Assembly (NCBI GenBank): GCA_035395685.1 | Contig: DAOPBR010000018.1 | Coordinates: 1-48,404, forward strand | Direction: 5' to 3' | Length of the DNA: 48,404 nucleotides | Source: JAKJGA01 sp029554345 | Lineage (GTDB): Bacteria; Spirochaetota; UBA4802; JAFGJZ01 | In this document: positions 17,529-25,098 of the stretch, piece by piece | Layout: each line of letters opens with the position of its first letter | How positions within the stretch are numbered: position 1 is the first letter of the stretch | Notes under the pieces: model-generated | What the model was told of the DNA's origin: nothing | Database searches by the model: none | Seen by the model: only the letters and a program-made list of their open reading frames with translations | Program-made: the position numbers and the translations under genes

Positions 17529-17891
17529 TTGCAGATAGATATTGTCAGTCTTTCGCCTGCGGATAGTATTTCAGATTCGGCGGCAGTATATAAAATTGTT
17601 ATGCCGAAAGAAGTTGATTATGCTGTCTCGCGTGAAGTCTGGCTTGTTTTGAAAACATTAATCGACGGCGGCGCTAAGTATTTATATGCCGATTTCAAGG
17701 AAAATGAAGAGATTGACAGTTCAGGTTTGAGCATGCTGATCCGTTTGGCAAATCTGGTTAAGGAAAAAAAAGGTAAAGTTGCTGTTGCAAATCTTTCACA
17801 GAAAAATCAGCGTCTTCTGTCATTGGTTAATATTCCTGAATCTATTTCGGTATTTTCTTCAGAAACGGATCTTCTGGATTCTTTCCGCTAA
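17529..17891 (+). CDS. Second STAS-domain protein
   Basis: A 120-residue STAS protein in tandem with the previous one but clearly divergent from it. It has the serine motif EIDSSGLSMLIRL, then KGKVAVANLSQ and LSLVNIPESISVF. The start is TTG, with GGAGG 10 nt upstream inside the end of the preceding gene, so translation is coupled. The long negatively charged FKENEEID before the serine differs from the first copy, so the two probably have different partners. lexA follows 38 nt later under its own promoter. Confidence 0.85.
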   Translation: MQIDIVSLSPADSISDSAAVYKIVMPKEVDYAVSREVWLVLKTLIDGGAKYLYADFKENEEIDSSGLSMLIRLANLVKEKKGKVAVANLSQKNQRLLSLVNIPESISVFSSETDLLDSFR

Positions 17892-17895
17892 TTGC

Positions 17896-17924
17896 TTGAC
17901 ATCTATACGTGCGTATAGTTATTG
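17896..17924 (+). promoter_or_regulatory. lexA promoter with palindromic LexA operator
   Basis: TTGACA at 17896-17901. The near-perfect palindrome CTATACG-TG-CGTATAG (17903-17918) fills the spacer, and TTATTG at 17919-17924 is at the -10 position. The ATG at 17930 is 34 nt from the -35. A 7-2-7 palindrome at this place in front of lexA is most simply the autoregulatory SOS operator. Confidence 0.7.
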
Positions 17925-17929
17925 AAGCT

Positions 17930-18544
17930 ATGAAAAAAACACAGGTTCTTACAGAAAAACAGAATGAAGTTTTTCAGTATATAAAAACGATAATCGACGA
18001 TACAGGTCTTCCCCCGACTGTCAGAGAAATTGCCGAAAGATTTTCGATGACGGCCAAAGGTGCATATGATCACCTGAAGGCAATAGAAAAGAAAGGTTTT
18101 ATCCGGTGCGGTCAGAATAAATCGCGTGCTATTGAAATTCTAATCGGGAAATCAGAAGAAAAGAAAAACACCGTTTCAATTCCTTTGGTTGGAAGAATTG
18201 CCGCGGGTTTGCCGGTTTTTGCGGAAGAAAATATTGAAGAATATATTGAGTTTCCCAAAGACTATATCGGAAGGGGAGAGTTTTTTGCTCTCAGTGTTAA
18301 AGGCGATTCAATGACGGGTGCCGGAATTTTTGACGGTGATATAGTTTTAATCAAAAAGCAAAACAGGGCTGAAAACGGAAATATTGTAGCTGCACTGGTT
18401 GAAGGCGAGGCAACATTGAAAACACTAATGCTTAAGGACAGTAAAGTTGTTCTTCGTGCAGAGAACCCCGCATATTCCCCGATTATGTCAGATGATATAA
18501 GTATTATGGGAGTTCTTTCGGGATTGATGCGCTTTTACCATTAA
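17930..18544 (+). CDS. lexA: LexA SOS repressor
   Basis: A 204-residue repressor protease. The N-terminal winged helix has LTEKQNEVFQYIKTII, LPPTVREIAERF and HLKAIEKKGFI. The self-cleavage site is the Ala-Gly in VGRIAAGLPVFAEE near residue 91. The catalytic Ser is in VKGDSMTGAGIFDGD and the general-base Lys in GEATLKTL. RecA filaments trigger cleavage and derepress DNA-damage genes. A GTG at 17909 is in frame but lies inside the operator, so I prefer the ATG at 17930. No other copy of the palindrome was noticed in this window. Confidence 0.95.
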   Translation: MKKTQVLTEKQNEVFQYIKTIIDDTGLPPTVREIAERFSMTAKGAYDHLKAIEKKGFIRCGQNKSRAIEILIGKSEEKKNTVSIPLVGRIAAGLPVFAEENIEEYIEFPKDYIGRGEFFALSVKGDSMTGAGIFDGDIVLIKKQNRAENGNIVAALVEGEATLKTLMLKDSKVVLRAENPAYSPIMSDDISIMGVLSGLMRFYH

Positions 18545-18577
18545 AAAAATTCGATTTATTACTCTTCGATTAATTAG

Positions 18578-18605
18578 TTGACAATTATATTTTTCCACTT
18601 ATAAT
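18578..18605 (+). promoter_or_regulatory. Strong promoter of the flaA operon
   Basis: Consensus TTGACA at 18578-18583 and TATAAT at 18600-18605 with a 16-nt spacer. It leaves a leader of about 165 nt before the first flaA gene. I see no further gene or clear regulatory element in that leader. Confidence 0.8.
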
Positions 18606-18775
18606 TATTTTCGATCAGAGTTGGCTGAATGCGAATTAATATTTAATTTTTACGCTTTAAATGCCGATAAAGTAACGAGAGTGTCCTTCCTATGGACTAC
18701 TTTCATTCTTCAGTATTGTGAGATATCTTGAAGAAATTCTACGTGATTAAATTTTTATAAAAGGAGTTGTCGCAA

Positions 18776-19528
18776 ATGAGAAAGGAGTTAAAATCCTTAT
18801 TGTTGCCGGTTCTGGTAGGATTTCTAGTTATTGCGGTAAGCGACTACAAAATCTTTGCTCAGGAAGCAGGTACTACTACGGCTGCAGAAACAAAGGAAGG
18901 AACCAAAAAGAAACAGGACGGTCTTGTTCAGGACTGGCTTAATGATTTTGAAGAGTGTGAAGACTGGCGAGCCACTGCGACTTGTCCTCTCGGCGACACA
19001 AAAATACGTAAATATCCGGGAAAACCATCGACCATAAAGGACGATGGAACTGTTGAACCGGTTGATATACCTTTGGAAGATGATAACGGTATTGTACACA
19101 AGAATGAACACGTTCTTGGTGTTAAAACCTATTTTATAGACAGAGGTTTTGACCGTGTTGAAATTCTTCCTCCGAACGAGTACATTATCCGCGGTAAGGC
19201 TAAGGAAATAAAAGTGTGGGTTTTAGGAAGAAAGATGAGACACACTCTTTATGTTAAACTTAGAGATTACAAAGGACACATTCATAAAATTAAAATCGGG
19301 AAACTTGATTTCTGGGGATGGAGAGAAATGAGCGTTGTTGTTCCCGGCTGGCTTCCGCAGTCGCCGAGCTACGCTTTTCTTGATAAAAATCTTCATTTTG
19401 TTTCATTGTTCATAGAAAGTGATCTTTATGAAGTTCCGGGTACGTTCTACTCGTACTTTGATAACCTGACAGTTATTACAGATCTTTCTGAGTTTACCGG
19501 AGATCCTAATATCAGAGACAACTGGTAA
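18776..19528 (+). CDS. flaA: Flagellar filament outer layer protein FlaA (first copy)
   Basis: A 250-residue exported protein with a signal peptide (hydrophobic core about residues 8-24, probable cut after KIFAQ or nearby). The conserved FlaA body is recognisable: HVLGVKTYFIDRGFDRVEI, then IRGKAKEIKVWVLGRKMRHTLYV, DYKGHIHKIKIGKLDFWGWR, and the final LTVITDLSEF. FlaA proteins form the sheath around the FlaB core of the periplasmic flagellum of spirochaetes. The in-frame TTG at 18767 was rejected; AAGGAG at 18761-18766 is 9 nt before the ATG at 18776. A second flaA follows 40 nt later. Confidence 0.9.
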   Translation: MRKELKSLLLPVLVGFLVIAVSDYKIFAQEAGTTTAAETKEGTKKKQDGLVQDWLNDFEECEDWRATATCPLGDTKIRKYPGKPSTIKDDGTVEPVDIPLEDDNGIVHKNEHVLGVKTYFIDRGFDRVEILPPNEYIIRGKAKEIKVWVLGRKMRHTLYVKLRDYKGHIHKIKIGKLDFWGWREMSVVVPGWLPQSPSYAFLDKNLHFVSLFIESDLYEVPGTFYSYFDNLTVITDLSEFTGDPNIRDNW

Positions 19529-19568
19529 TATTCAGTAATAAGATAAGTGCGCTAAGGCGGAGGAAAAA

Positions 19569-20372
19569 ATGAGTATAGTAAAAATAAAAAGGATAACGGT
19601 TGCAGTTTTAACAGTAACTCTTGTGTTTGCTGTGAGCCGTTCCTTTTCAAAAATAGTAACAAATGTTCAGCCTGACATCAGTCAGGAAGAAGTGAGAGCT
19701 GTTGTAGTTGATGACTTCGAAACAGAAGAAGTTAAATGGAATGTTGAAACTACACCAAAGATGCTTAAGGAAGAAGGCGACAACAAGAAAAGAAGAAATC
19801 CTGTTAAGCATGTTCAGCTGAAAACTGTTGAAGGCGGTCCTGCCGATTTAGCAGTTGAAAAATGGGCGGCAAACGGAAAAGGTCTTCAGAAAACAAAAGT
19901 ATTGGGAATTAATTTTCAGTTCAAGTATCCTGGATATAATTCAGTTCATTTGATTCCTGAAAAACCTCTTCAGATGCCAGGCCGTTCACGTGCTCTTTCT
20001 ATATGGGTACATGGAAGAGGTCAGGACTATAAACTTGAAGCATGGGTAAAAGATTATAAGGATAATGTTCATATTCTGAAATTCGGTTCAGTTAACTTCG
20101 TTGGATGGCAGCCGGTTAAGGCTGATATTCCGAAATATATTCCTCAGGATACGGACACTTTTCCTCAGACAAGAACGCTGAAGCTTGAAAGAATAATTTT
20201 GAGATCAACACCTCACGCATCGACGGATAATACATTTTTCTTTTTTGACCAGATTAAAGTTCTTACTGAAACTTTTGAAGTAAACTTTGACGGCGAGGGT
20301 CTTGAGAAAAACTTTGATTCGATAAAAGATGATTCGAAAGAGCCGGAGAAAAAAGCGGATAGTCCGAAGTAA
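19569..20372 (+). CDS. flaA: Flagellar filament outer layer protein FlaA (second copy)
   Basis: A 267-residue paralogue of the preceding gene. After a signal peptide (about 1-28) it has VVVDDFETEEVKWNVETTPK, GRSRALSIWVHGRGQDYKLEAWVKDY, VHILKFGSVNFVGWQPVKADIP and FFFFDQIKVLTETFEVNFDG, which align by eye with the first copy around the GWR/GWQ strand. The C-terminal 25 residues are acidic and lysine-rich and probably disordered. GGAGG precedes the ATG. Two co-transcribed FlaA proteins are also known in Leptospira. A strong terminator ends the unit. Confidence 0.9.
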   Translation: MSIVKIKRITVAVLTVTLVFAVSRSFSKIVTNVQPDISQEEVRAVVVDDFETEEVKWNVETTPKMLKEEGDNKKRRNPVKHVQLKTVEGGPADLAVEKWAANGKGLQKTKVLGINFQFKYPGYNSVHLIPEKPLQMPGRSRALSIWVHGRGQDYKLEAWVKDYKDNVHILKFGSVNFVGWQPVKADIPKYIPQDTDTFPQTRTLKLERIILRSTPHASTDNTFFFFDQIKVLTETFEVNFDGEGLEKNFDSIKDDSKEPEKKADSPK

Positions 20373-20394
20373 TTTAATTACAAATGGATCTGTT

Positions 20395-20430
20395 CAAAAG
20401 AGTATCCATGTAAGGGTACTCTTTTGTTTT
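20395..20430 (+). terminator. Rho-independent terminator of the flaA operon
   Basis: A 13-bp stem: CAAAAGAGTATCC at 20395-20407 against GGGTACTCTTTTG at 20414-20426 (one G-T pair), loop ATGTAA, then TTTT. Confidence 0.88.
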
Positions 20431-20487
20431 ATGCGGCAATGAAAAAATGATCAATGCATTATAACATGAAGAAAAGGAGAAGAAGGG

Positions 20488-23184
20488 ATGTCTAAAGAAA
20501 AAATAATTGAAAGGCTTGAATCACTTCTTAAAGAGGAACTTTGGGGAAGAATAAATCCCAAAGACATCAGCATCAATAGATTTAAAGTTCTGGATGATTT
20601 TTATAATTCTGCCGCAGGCGAATCAGCAGAAGAAGAGCTTGTAAAGCATTGCCGGGAACATCTGGCAAATTATCAGAACTCTGTTATTGCGATGTATCTT
20701 TTGGGTCTCATTTCTTTCGGCAAAGATTCAATGGACAGCAAAAGCCATCTGATGGAACTTCTTAATCTTTATGTTAATGCCCAGAAATGGGCGATTGTGG
20801 GTCATATCGCCGACAGGATTCTTGAATTCGGTGAAAACAGGGCTGCTTTACGTGCTCTCGCATTAAGTTATGAAAAACTGAAAAAAGTTAAAGAAGCTGT
20901 TCCTATCTGGGAAGAGCTTATAAAGATAAACAGATTTGATTCAGAAGTGGCAAAAAAACTGGCACTTGCTTTATCTGAAGACAAACAAAAGTCGTCTCAA
21001 TATTTAAAGCTGGCTTTTGAAGGTTATATCAAAGACGGAAATTTTTCGGAAGTTACAGAACTTCTGGATAAAATAATTGAAGCTTCAAAGGATGAACTTC
21101 CTTATTTTGATAAGATAGAAAGACTTCTTTCTGACGTACAGCAAAAAGAAATTGCTGCTGATATGTATAAGAGACTGTATTCATTTTATTCAGACAATGA
21201 TGATGTTTCAATTGATATTCTTAAACATGTACTCAAAAACAGAAAAGATGATTTTGACTCAAGAAAAAAAATCATAAAGCATTTTGAAAAAAAATATTCG
21301 GAACATTCTCAGCTTCAGCAGTTTTTGGCGATTTCGAAGCTCGCTGATTATCAAACTCCGATAAAGACGGCTCTTGATGCTTTTGAGAATAATATTGTTT
21401 TTGATTCCGGAAACTATGTAATGCACCGTACATGGGGACTTGGTCTGATTAAGGAAATCAATCAGGATGACATAGTTTTGGATTTTAAAGGCAAAGAAAA
21501 TCATAAGATGACTGTTCAAATGGCTCTTCAGTCGCTTATACCGCTGAAGAAAGATCATTTTTATGTGCAAAGACATGAGAATCCTGAAGAGATAAAAAAA
21601 CTTTTCACTTCCGACTTTATGGAATTTTTCCGTCTGCTGATAAATTCGCACGGAAAAAGAATTAACCTTATGACCATCAAGAAAGATTTGATTCCAGATT
21701 ATGTTGAGGAAAAAAACTGGTCAAAATGGTGGACCAAGGCAAAAAATCTTATCAAGAAAGATGCAGAATTCGCATTTTCTGAACAGAAAAAAGATGAGAT
21801 TTTTGTTAGAGATAAACCTGTTACATATTATGAAGATCTTTTAGTAAGATACAAGAATGCACCTTCATTCAGCGGCCGGCTTGATGCGGCTCTTGATTTG
21901 ATTAACAATGTTCAGTTTTCTGAAGTGAAAAATGATATAAATCTCTTTATTGATAATTTTATCTCAGCTTCAAGCGAAGGTTCGAATACCAAGCTCATTC
22001 TTTCTTATTTTATTCTGAAAAGTTTTGAGAAGTATTCCTCTACGGAAATCAGCGAATTGAATGATATAAAAGTAAAAGTGATAGCTTTCATAAAAGAGAG
22101 CAGAGAACTTCCTTTAATTTCTTCAAAGATTTCTTCTTATGATTATAAGAAGGATTTTATCAATCTCATCAGAGAAGAAAGAAATGACTGGTCGTCCATA
22201 TTCGGGAATATATTATTTGAGACTCCGGTTAGAATTCATAAGTATATCATGAACATTCTTATTCGCGACCATCAGTTCAAATGCATTAATGGATATATTG
22301 AAAGAGTCACTGTCGGAGCGAAGGAGTTTCCTGAACTCTTTCTGTGGGTTGCGAGAAACATTCTTTCTTCTTCATGGAATTATGACTGGCTCGATTATTC
22401 TGTCAAAGACTTGAGTCTTGCTCTTTTCAGACTTGTTTATGATCTCAAGCGAATCGAACTGAAGTCCGTCCGTTTGAAAAACATCGTGCTTGATATAGTT
22501 TTCGGCGGAGAAAATGAGATTCTAAAAAAAGTAATTTCTGAAAATGATAAAGGCATCTGCGCGAAACTATATGACATGGCAGCTAATTCCGGTTATCTTG
22601 AAGACTGGCAGCTTGAAAAGATCAGGCAGACAATTGTTGAGAAGTTTAATGATTTTGCTCCTCAGTCAAATGTTAAAGATACCGAACAGGTTGATGTCGA
22701 TGCAGAGGAAATATTTGTTCTAAAGAGCGGATTCGATAAAAAGACTGAAGAACTTTCAGCTATGATTAATGTTGAAATGGTTCAGCTTACAAAAGAGCTT
22801 TCGATAGCTTCCGATCTTTCAGGAGACATGAGAGAGAATGTTGACTACAGCTCTCTTCTGGAGAAGCAGTCCATTCTTAAGAAATCGATTTCTAAGCTTG
22901 ATAGCGAAATTAAGAAGGCAAAGATAATTGATCTTTCTAAGGTCAGCACAGAAACCGTTATGCCGGGAACCGTTGTTGAGCTTGAAAAAGTTGACAGCTC
23001 TGAAAAGATTAAATACGCAATTCTCGGACCGTGGGATGCGGATTATGAGAAGAATATTCTTTCTTACCGTTCAGAACTTGCAAAAGCTCTCTTGAAAAAG
23101 AAACAGGGAGAAACAGCAGATATCGTTTACGGTGATATCAAATCTTCTTATAAGATTTTGTCGATAGAAACGTTTGTAGTGTAA
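20488..23184 (+). CDS. greA: Long spirochaetal GreA-domain protein
   Basis: An 898-residue protein. The C-terminal 155 residues are a GreA/GreB transcript-cleavage factor: a coiled coil with the acidic tip GDMRENVDYSSLLEKQ (equivalent of GDLSENAEY), then PGTVVELEKVDSSEKIKYAILGPWDAD and the last strands of the FKBP-like domain. GreA rescues backtracked RNA polymerase. The N-terminal ~260 residues are helical repeats of TPR type (ALALSYEKLKKVKEAVPIWEEL). Residues about 300-350 (NYVMHRTWGLGLIKEINQDD) look like a CarD/Tudor-like small barrel; that part is an inference. Treponema and Borrelia have GreA proteins of the same unusual ~900-residue length. GGAGAAGAAGG precedes the ATG. Confidence 0.9.
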   Translation: MSKEKIIERLESLLKEELWGRINPKDISINRFKVLDDFYNSAAGESAEEELVKHCREHLANYQNSVIAMYLLGLISFGKDSMDSKSHLMELLNLYVNAQKWAIVGHIADRILEFGENRAALRALALSYEKLKKVKEAVPIWEELIKINRFDSEVAKKLALALSEDKQKSSQYLKLAFEGYIKDGNFSEVTELLDKIIEASKDELPYFDKIERLLSDVQQKEIAADMYKRLYSFYSDNDDVSIDILKHVLKNRKDDFDSRKKIIKHFEKKYSEHSQLQQFLAISKLADYQTPIKTALDAFENNIVFDSGNYVMHRTWGLGLIKEINQDDIVLDFKGKENHKMTVQMALQSLIPLKKDHFYVQRHENPEEIKKLFTSDFMEFFRLLINSHGKRINLMTIKKDLIPDYVEEKNWSKWWTKAKNLIKKDAEFAFSEQKKDEIFVRDKPVTYYEDLLVRYKNAPSFSGRLDAALDLINNVQFSEVKNDINLFIDNFISASSEGSNTKLILSYFILKSFEKYSSTEISELNDIKVKVIAFIKESRELPLISSKISSYDYKKDFINLIREERNDWSSIFGNILFETPVRIHKYIMNILIRDHQFKCINGYIERVTVGAKEFPELFLWVARNILSSSWNYDWLDYSVKDLSLALFRLVYDLKRIELKSVRLKNIVLDIVFGGENEILKKVISENDKGICAKLYDMAANSGYLEDWQLEKIRQTIVEKFNDFAPQSNVKDTEQVDVDAEEIFVLKSGFDKKTEELSAMINVEMVQLTKELSIASDLSGDMRENVDYSSLLEKQSILKKSISKLDSEIKKAKIIDLSKVSTETVMPGTVVELEKVDSSEKIKYAILGPWDADYEKNILSYRSELAKALLKKKQGETADIVYGDIKSSYKILSIETFVV

Positions 23185-23205
23185 TTGCCCTTGAGCCGGG
23201 CAGGC

Positions 23206-23226
23206 TCCAAAGGCGAAGCCTTTGGA
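23206..23226. repeat. Perfect 9-bp hairpin in intergenic region
   Basis: TCCAAAGGC, loop GAA, GCCTTTGGA. It is the first of three stem-loops within 175 bp after the GreA gene. The surrounding GC-rich text (ggctcc, cggcttccgc) contrasts with the AT-rich background and may be a dispersed repeat unit. Confidence 0.5.
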
Positions 23227-23260
23227 ATCCACCTCGGCTTCCGCTTCTGTAGGAGCAGGT

Positions 23261-23284
23261 AAAAAACGGCTAACGCCGTTTTTT
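23261..23284 (+). terminator. Rho-independent terminator after greA
   Basis: AAAAAACGGC (23261-23270), loop TAAC, GCCGTTTTTT (23275-23284). The symmetric A and T runs would allow function on either strand. Confidence 0.85.
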
Positions 23285-23350
23285 ACAATTAATAATTAAT
23301 AATGAACAGTGAATAAATAATACTGAAGAATGAATAAAGAATAATTAATG

Positions 23351-23380
23351 AAAAATCTGCTCCTCGGAGCAGATTTTTTT
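23351..23380. terminator. Second, bidirectional terminator-like hairpin
   Basis: A perfect 13-bp stem: AAAAATCTGCTCC (23351-23363), loop TC, GGAGCAGATTTTT (23366-23378), then further T. There is no gene between it and the preceding terminator. The stretch 23285-23350 is only AT-rich low-complexity sequence. Confidence 0.75.
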
Positions 23381-23555
23381 ATAAAAATTGTGACCTAATC
23401 AAAAACTGTCAGTTAAAAATAAAGAATATGTTTTAATAAACCAATTGTTGAAGTCAGCGAATTTTATCTTTGTCTAATTCTCTCTTAAATAAACTTCTGT
23501 CAAACTGCTTGATAAACCAGGTTGACAACTTGTTAATTATTAATTATGAGAAGAT
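23381..23555. other. AT-rich spacer with phd promoter
   Basis: No gene is visible. TTGACA at 23522-23527 and TATGAG at 23545-23550 (17-nt spacer) form a promoter whose predicted start coincides with the ATG of the antitoxin gene at 23556. TTAATTATTAATTA at 23533 is an inverted copy of AATTAATAATTAAT at 23287; with this composition that may be chance. Confidence 0.5.
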
Positions 23556-23792
23556 ATGAAAACAATAAATGTTGCGAATCTTAAGGCTGATTTTTCATCC
23601 GTTATTGACGTCCTGAAAAATGGAGATGAAGTTGTTATTGAATACGGAAAACGGCATGAAAAACTTGCAGTTATTGTTCCTTATAAGAAATACAAAAGAA
23701 ATAGCCGGAAAATTGGAATTTTAAAAGGGAAGGCTTCTTTTAAAATGAATGCCGGTTATAAAATGTCTGCTGAAGATCTGTTGAATATATGA
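23556..23792 (+). CDS. Phd/YefM-family antitoxin, orphaned
   Basis: A 78-residue antitoxin: the N-terminal DNA-binding/dimer part KTINVANLKADFSSVIDVLKNGDEVVIE, then KLAVIVPYKKYKRN, and a basic C-terminal tail that would normally wrap a toxin. Phd/YefM proteins repress their own operon and neutralise a co-encoded toxin. The stop codon overlaps the start of a PIN-type toxin gene by the usual ATGA, but that gene stops after 23 codons. The antitoxin itself looks intact. Confidence 0.85.
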   Translation: MKTINVANLKADFSSVIDVLKNGDEVVIEYGKRHEKLAVIVPYKKYKRNSRKIGILKGKASFKMNAGYKMSAEDLLNI

Positions 23793-23860
23793 AAGTTCTG
23801 ATCGATACGAACATTTTTTTCTTTATATTTTTTGATGATTTAAAGTTATCAAAAAATTAA
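23789..23860 (+). pseudogene. Truncated PIN-domain (VapC-like) toxin
   Basis: The frame begins with ATGA overlapping the antitoxin stop and encodes MKVLIDTNIF, the typical first strand of a PIN ribonuclease with its first catalytic Asp. After 23 residues it ends at TAA (23858-23860). No further PIN motifs are visible in any frame before the next gene at 24052, so the rest of the toxin has been deleted, not merely frameshifted. Confidence 0.75.
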
Positions 23861-23975
23861 ATTGTGATTATATCTTAACTTTCTCCCTCGTTCCTATTAT
23901 TCCCTTAAAAATCAATATCGTTGATCGCTATTAAACCACCATATAATACAGAAATACCGTCAATTGTAACCGTCT

Positions 23976-24004
23976 TGTTAAACATCACGAAATTAGTGAT
24001 ATTT
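23976..24004 (+). promoter_or_regulatory. Promoter and candidate operator of the iscR-like gene
   Basis: TTGTTA (23976-23981) and ATATTT (23999-24004) are 17 nt apart. The inverted repeat ATCAC-N7-GTGAT (23984-24000) fills the spacer, and a further half-site AATCACTATT follows at about 24016. The position suits autoregulation by the Rrf2 protein. The region 23861-23975 holds nothing recognisable. Confidence 0.45.
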
Positions 24005-24051
24005 TTCTTGCCAATAATCACTATTGAGATATCTTGTCCTCAGAGGCAAAA

Positions 24052-24450
24052 GTGAAACTTTCAGCTCAGTCCAGATATGCTATCAGAGCTCTGATTGATC
24101 TTTCGGTAAACGGTGAGGGGAATCCTGTTTCTATTAAAGAGATTGCAGCCCGCCAGAAGATTTCAGAAAGGTATCTTGAGAATATTTTTAATAAACTCAA
24201 GAGATCGGGTATTCTTGAAAGCACTCAGGGTAAGGGCGGAGGCTTTGTTCTCGCAAAGAATTCCGGTTCGGTTAATCTTCTTGAGATAATCGAAACTCTT
24301 GAGGGTTCTTTTAAAATTGCGGAGTGTGTCGATACGCATGAATGTTCGGCTTCTGGAGAATGTTTCACTCATGAACTCTGGCGTAACTTGAATAGTAAAG
24401 TAAAGGATTCGTTTGAAAAAATAACACTAAAGAGCATCTGCTCAAAATAG
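24052..24450 (+). CDS. iscR: Rrf2-family Fe-S-sensing regulator (IscR-like)
   Basis: A 132-residue winged-helix regulator: KLSAQSRYAIRALIDLSVNG, EIAARQKISERYLENIFNKLKRSGIL and STQGKGGGFVLAK. Three cysteines in ECVDTHECSASGEC match the [2Fe-2S] ligand spacing of IscR, so it probably senses the cluster status of the cell. The open frame begins with a TTG at 24034; AGAGG at 24042-24046 supports the GTG at 24052, and that start matches family members. It heads an operon with nifU and nifS (8-nt gap), which it most likely controls. Confidence 0.9.
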   Translation: MKLSAQSRYAIRALIDLSVNGEGNPVSIKEIAARQKISERYLENIFNKLKRSGILESTQGKGGGFVLAKNSGSVNLLEIIETLEGSFKIAECVDTHECSASGECFTHELWRNLNSKVKDSFEKITLKSICSK

Positions 24451-24458
24451 GAGATATT

Positions 24459-25097
24459 ATGGATACAAACTGGGCATATAATGAAAATGTTAAGAAGCAT
24501 TTTATGACGCCTAAGAACATGCTTGCGGGTGCACCTGAGGATTATCATGCCGATGGAGAAGGTTCGGTCGGCTCGCCGGCATGCGGCGATATGATGATGG
24601 TTTTAATCAAAGTTAAGGATGGAAGAATTGCCGACTTCAAGTGGAAGACTTTCGGATGCGCTTCGGCGATTGCGTCAACTTCTGCTCTGTCTGAACTTGT
24701 TCTCGAAAACGGCGGAATGAAACTTGATGACGCATATAGAGTAACACCTGAGCAGATAATCGCATATCTCGGCGGTCTGCCTGCAAACAAGATTCACTGT
24801 TCGGTACTAGGAGACAAGGCTCTACAGGCGGCAATCGACGATTATTATAAGAAAAACAATCTGACCAATCCGATAAAGAAAGCTGAGTCTCCGATTGTCT
24901 GTCAATGTCTCAATGTGTCTGAAGAAGATATCCGTATGGAAGTTCTCGAAGGCGCTACTAACTGGGAAACTCTTCAGGAAAGAACGAAGATTGGAACTGT
25001 CTGCGGCAAATGTCAGGAAAACGCAAAGCAGATTCAGGCGAATTTTGTGAAGAGATATTATTCAGAGAAAACATATAATCCTGATAAAGAGGCGTAA
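24459..25097 (+). CDS. nifU: NifU-type Fe-S scaffold (IscU domain plus BFD-like domain)
   Basis: A 212-residue scaffold on which [2Fe-2S] clusters are built. The IscU domain (1-130) has the three cluster cysteines in GSPACGDMM, WKTFGCASAIASTSAL and KIHCSVLG. A BFD-like [2Fe-2S] domain follows (about 147-200) with VCQCLNVSEEDI and GTVCGKCQENAK. The C-terminal Nfu domain of classical NifU is absent. The gene stands directly before nifS and after the regulator. No nitrogenase genes are nearby, so it serves general Fe-S assembly. Confidence 0.95.
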   Translation: MDTNWAYNENVKKHFMTPKNMLAGAPEDYHADGEGSVGSPACGDMMMVLIKVKDGRIADFKWKTFGCASAIASTSALSELVLENGGMKLDDAYRVTPEQIIAYLGGLPANKIHCSVLGDKALQAAIDDYYKKNNLTNPIKKAESPIVCQCLNVSEEDIRMEVLEGATNWETLQERTKIGTVCGKCQENAKQIQANFVKRYYSEKTYNPDKEA

Positions 25098-25098
25098 A

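Noticed and set aside
23287..23546. Possible MITE bounded by AATTAATAATTAA inverted repeats
   Set aside because: The repeats are low-complexity AT sequence, no target-site duplication is visible, and one copy lies in the phd promoter.
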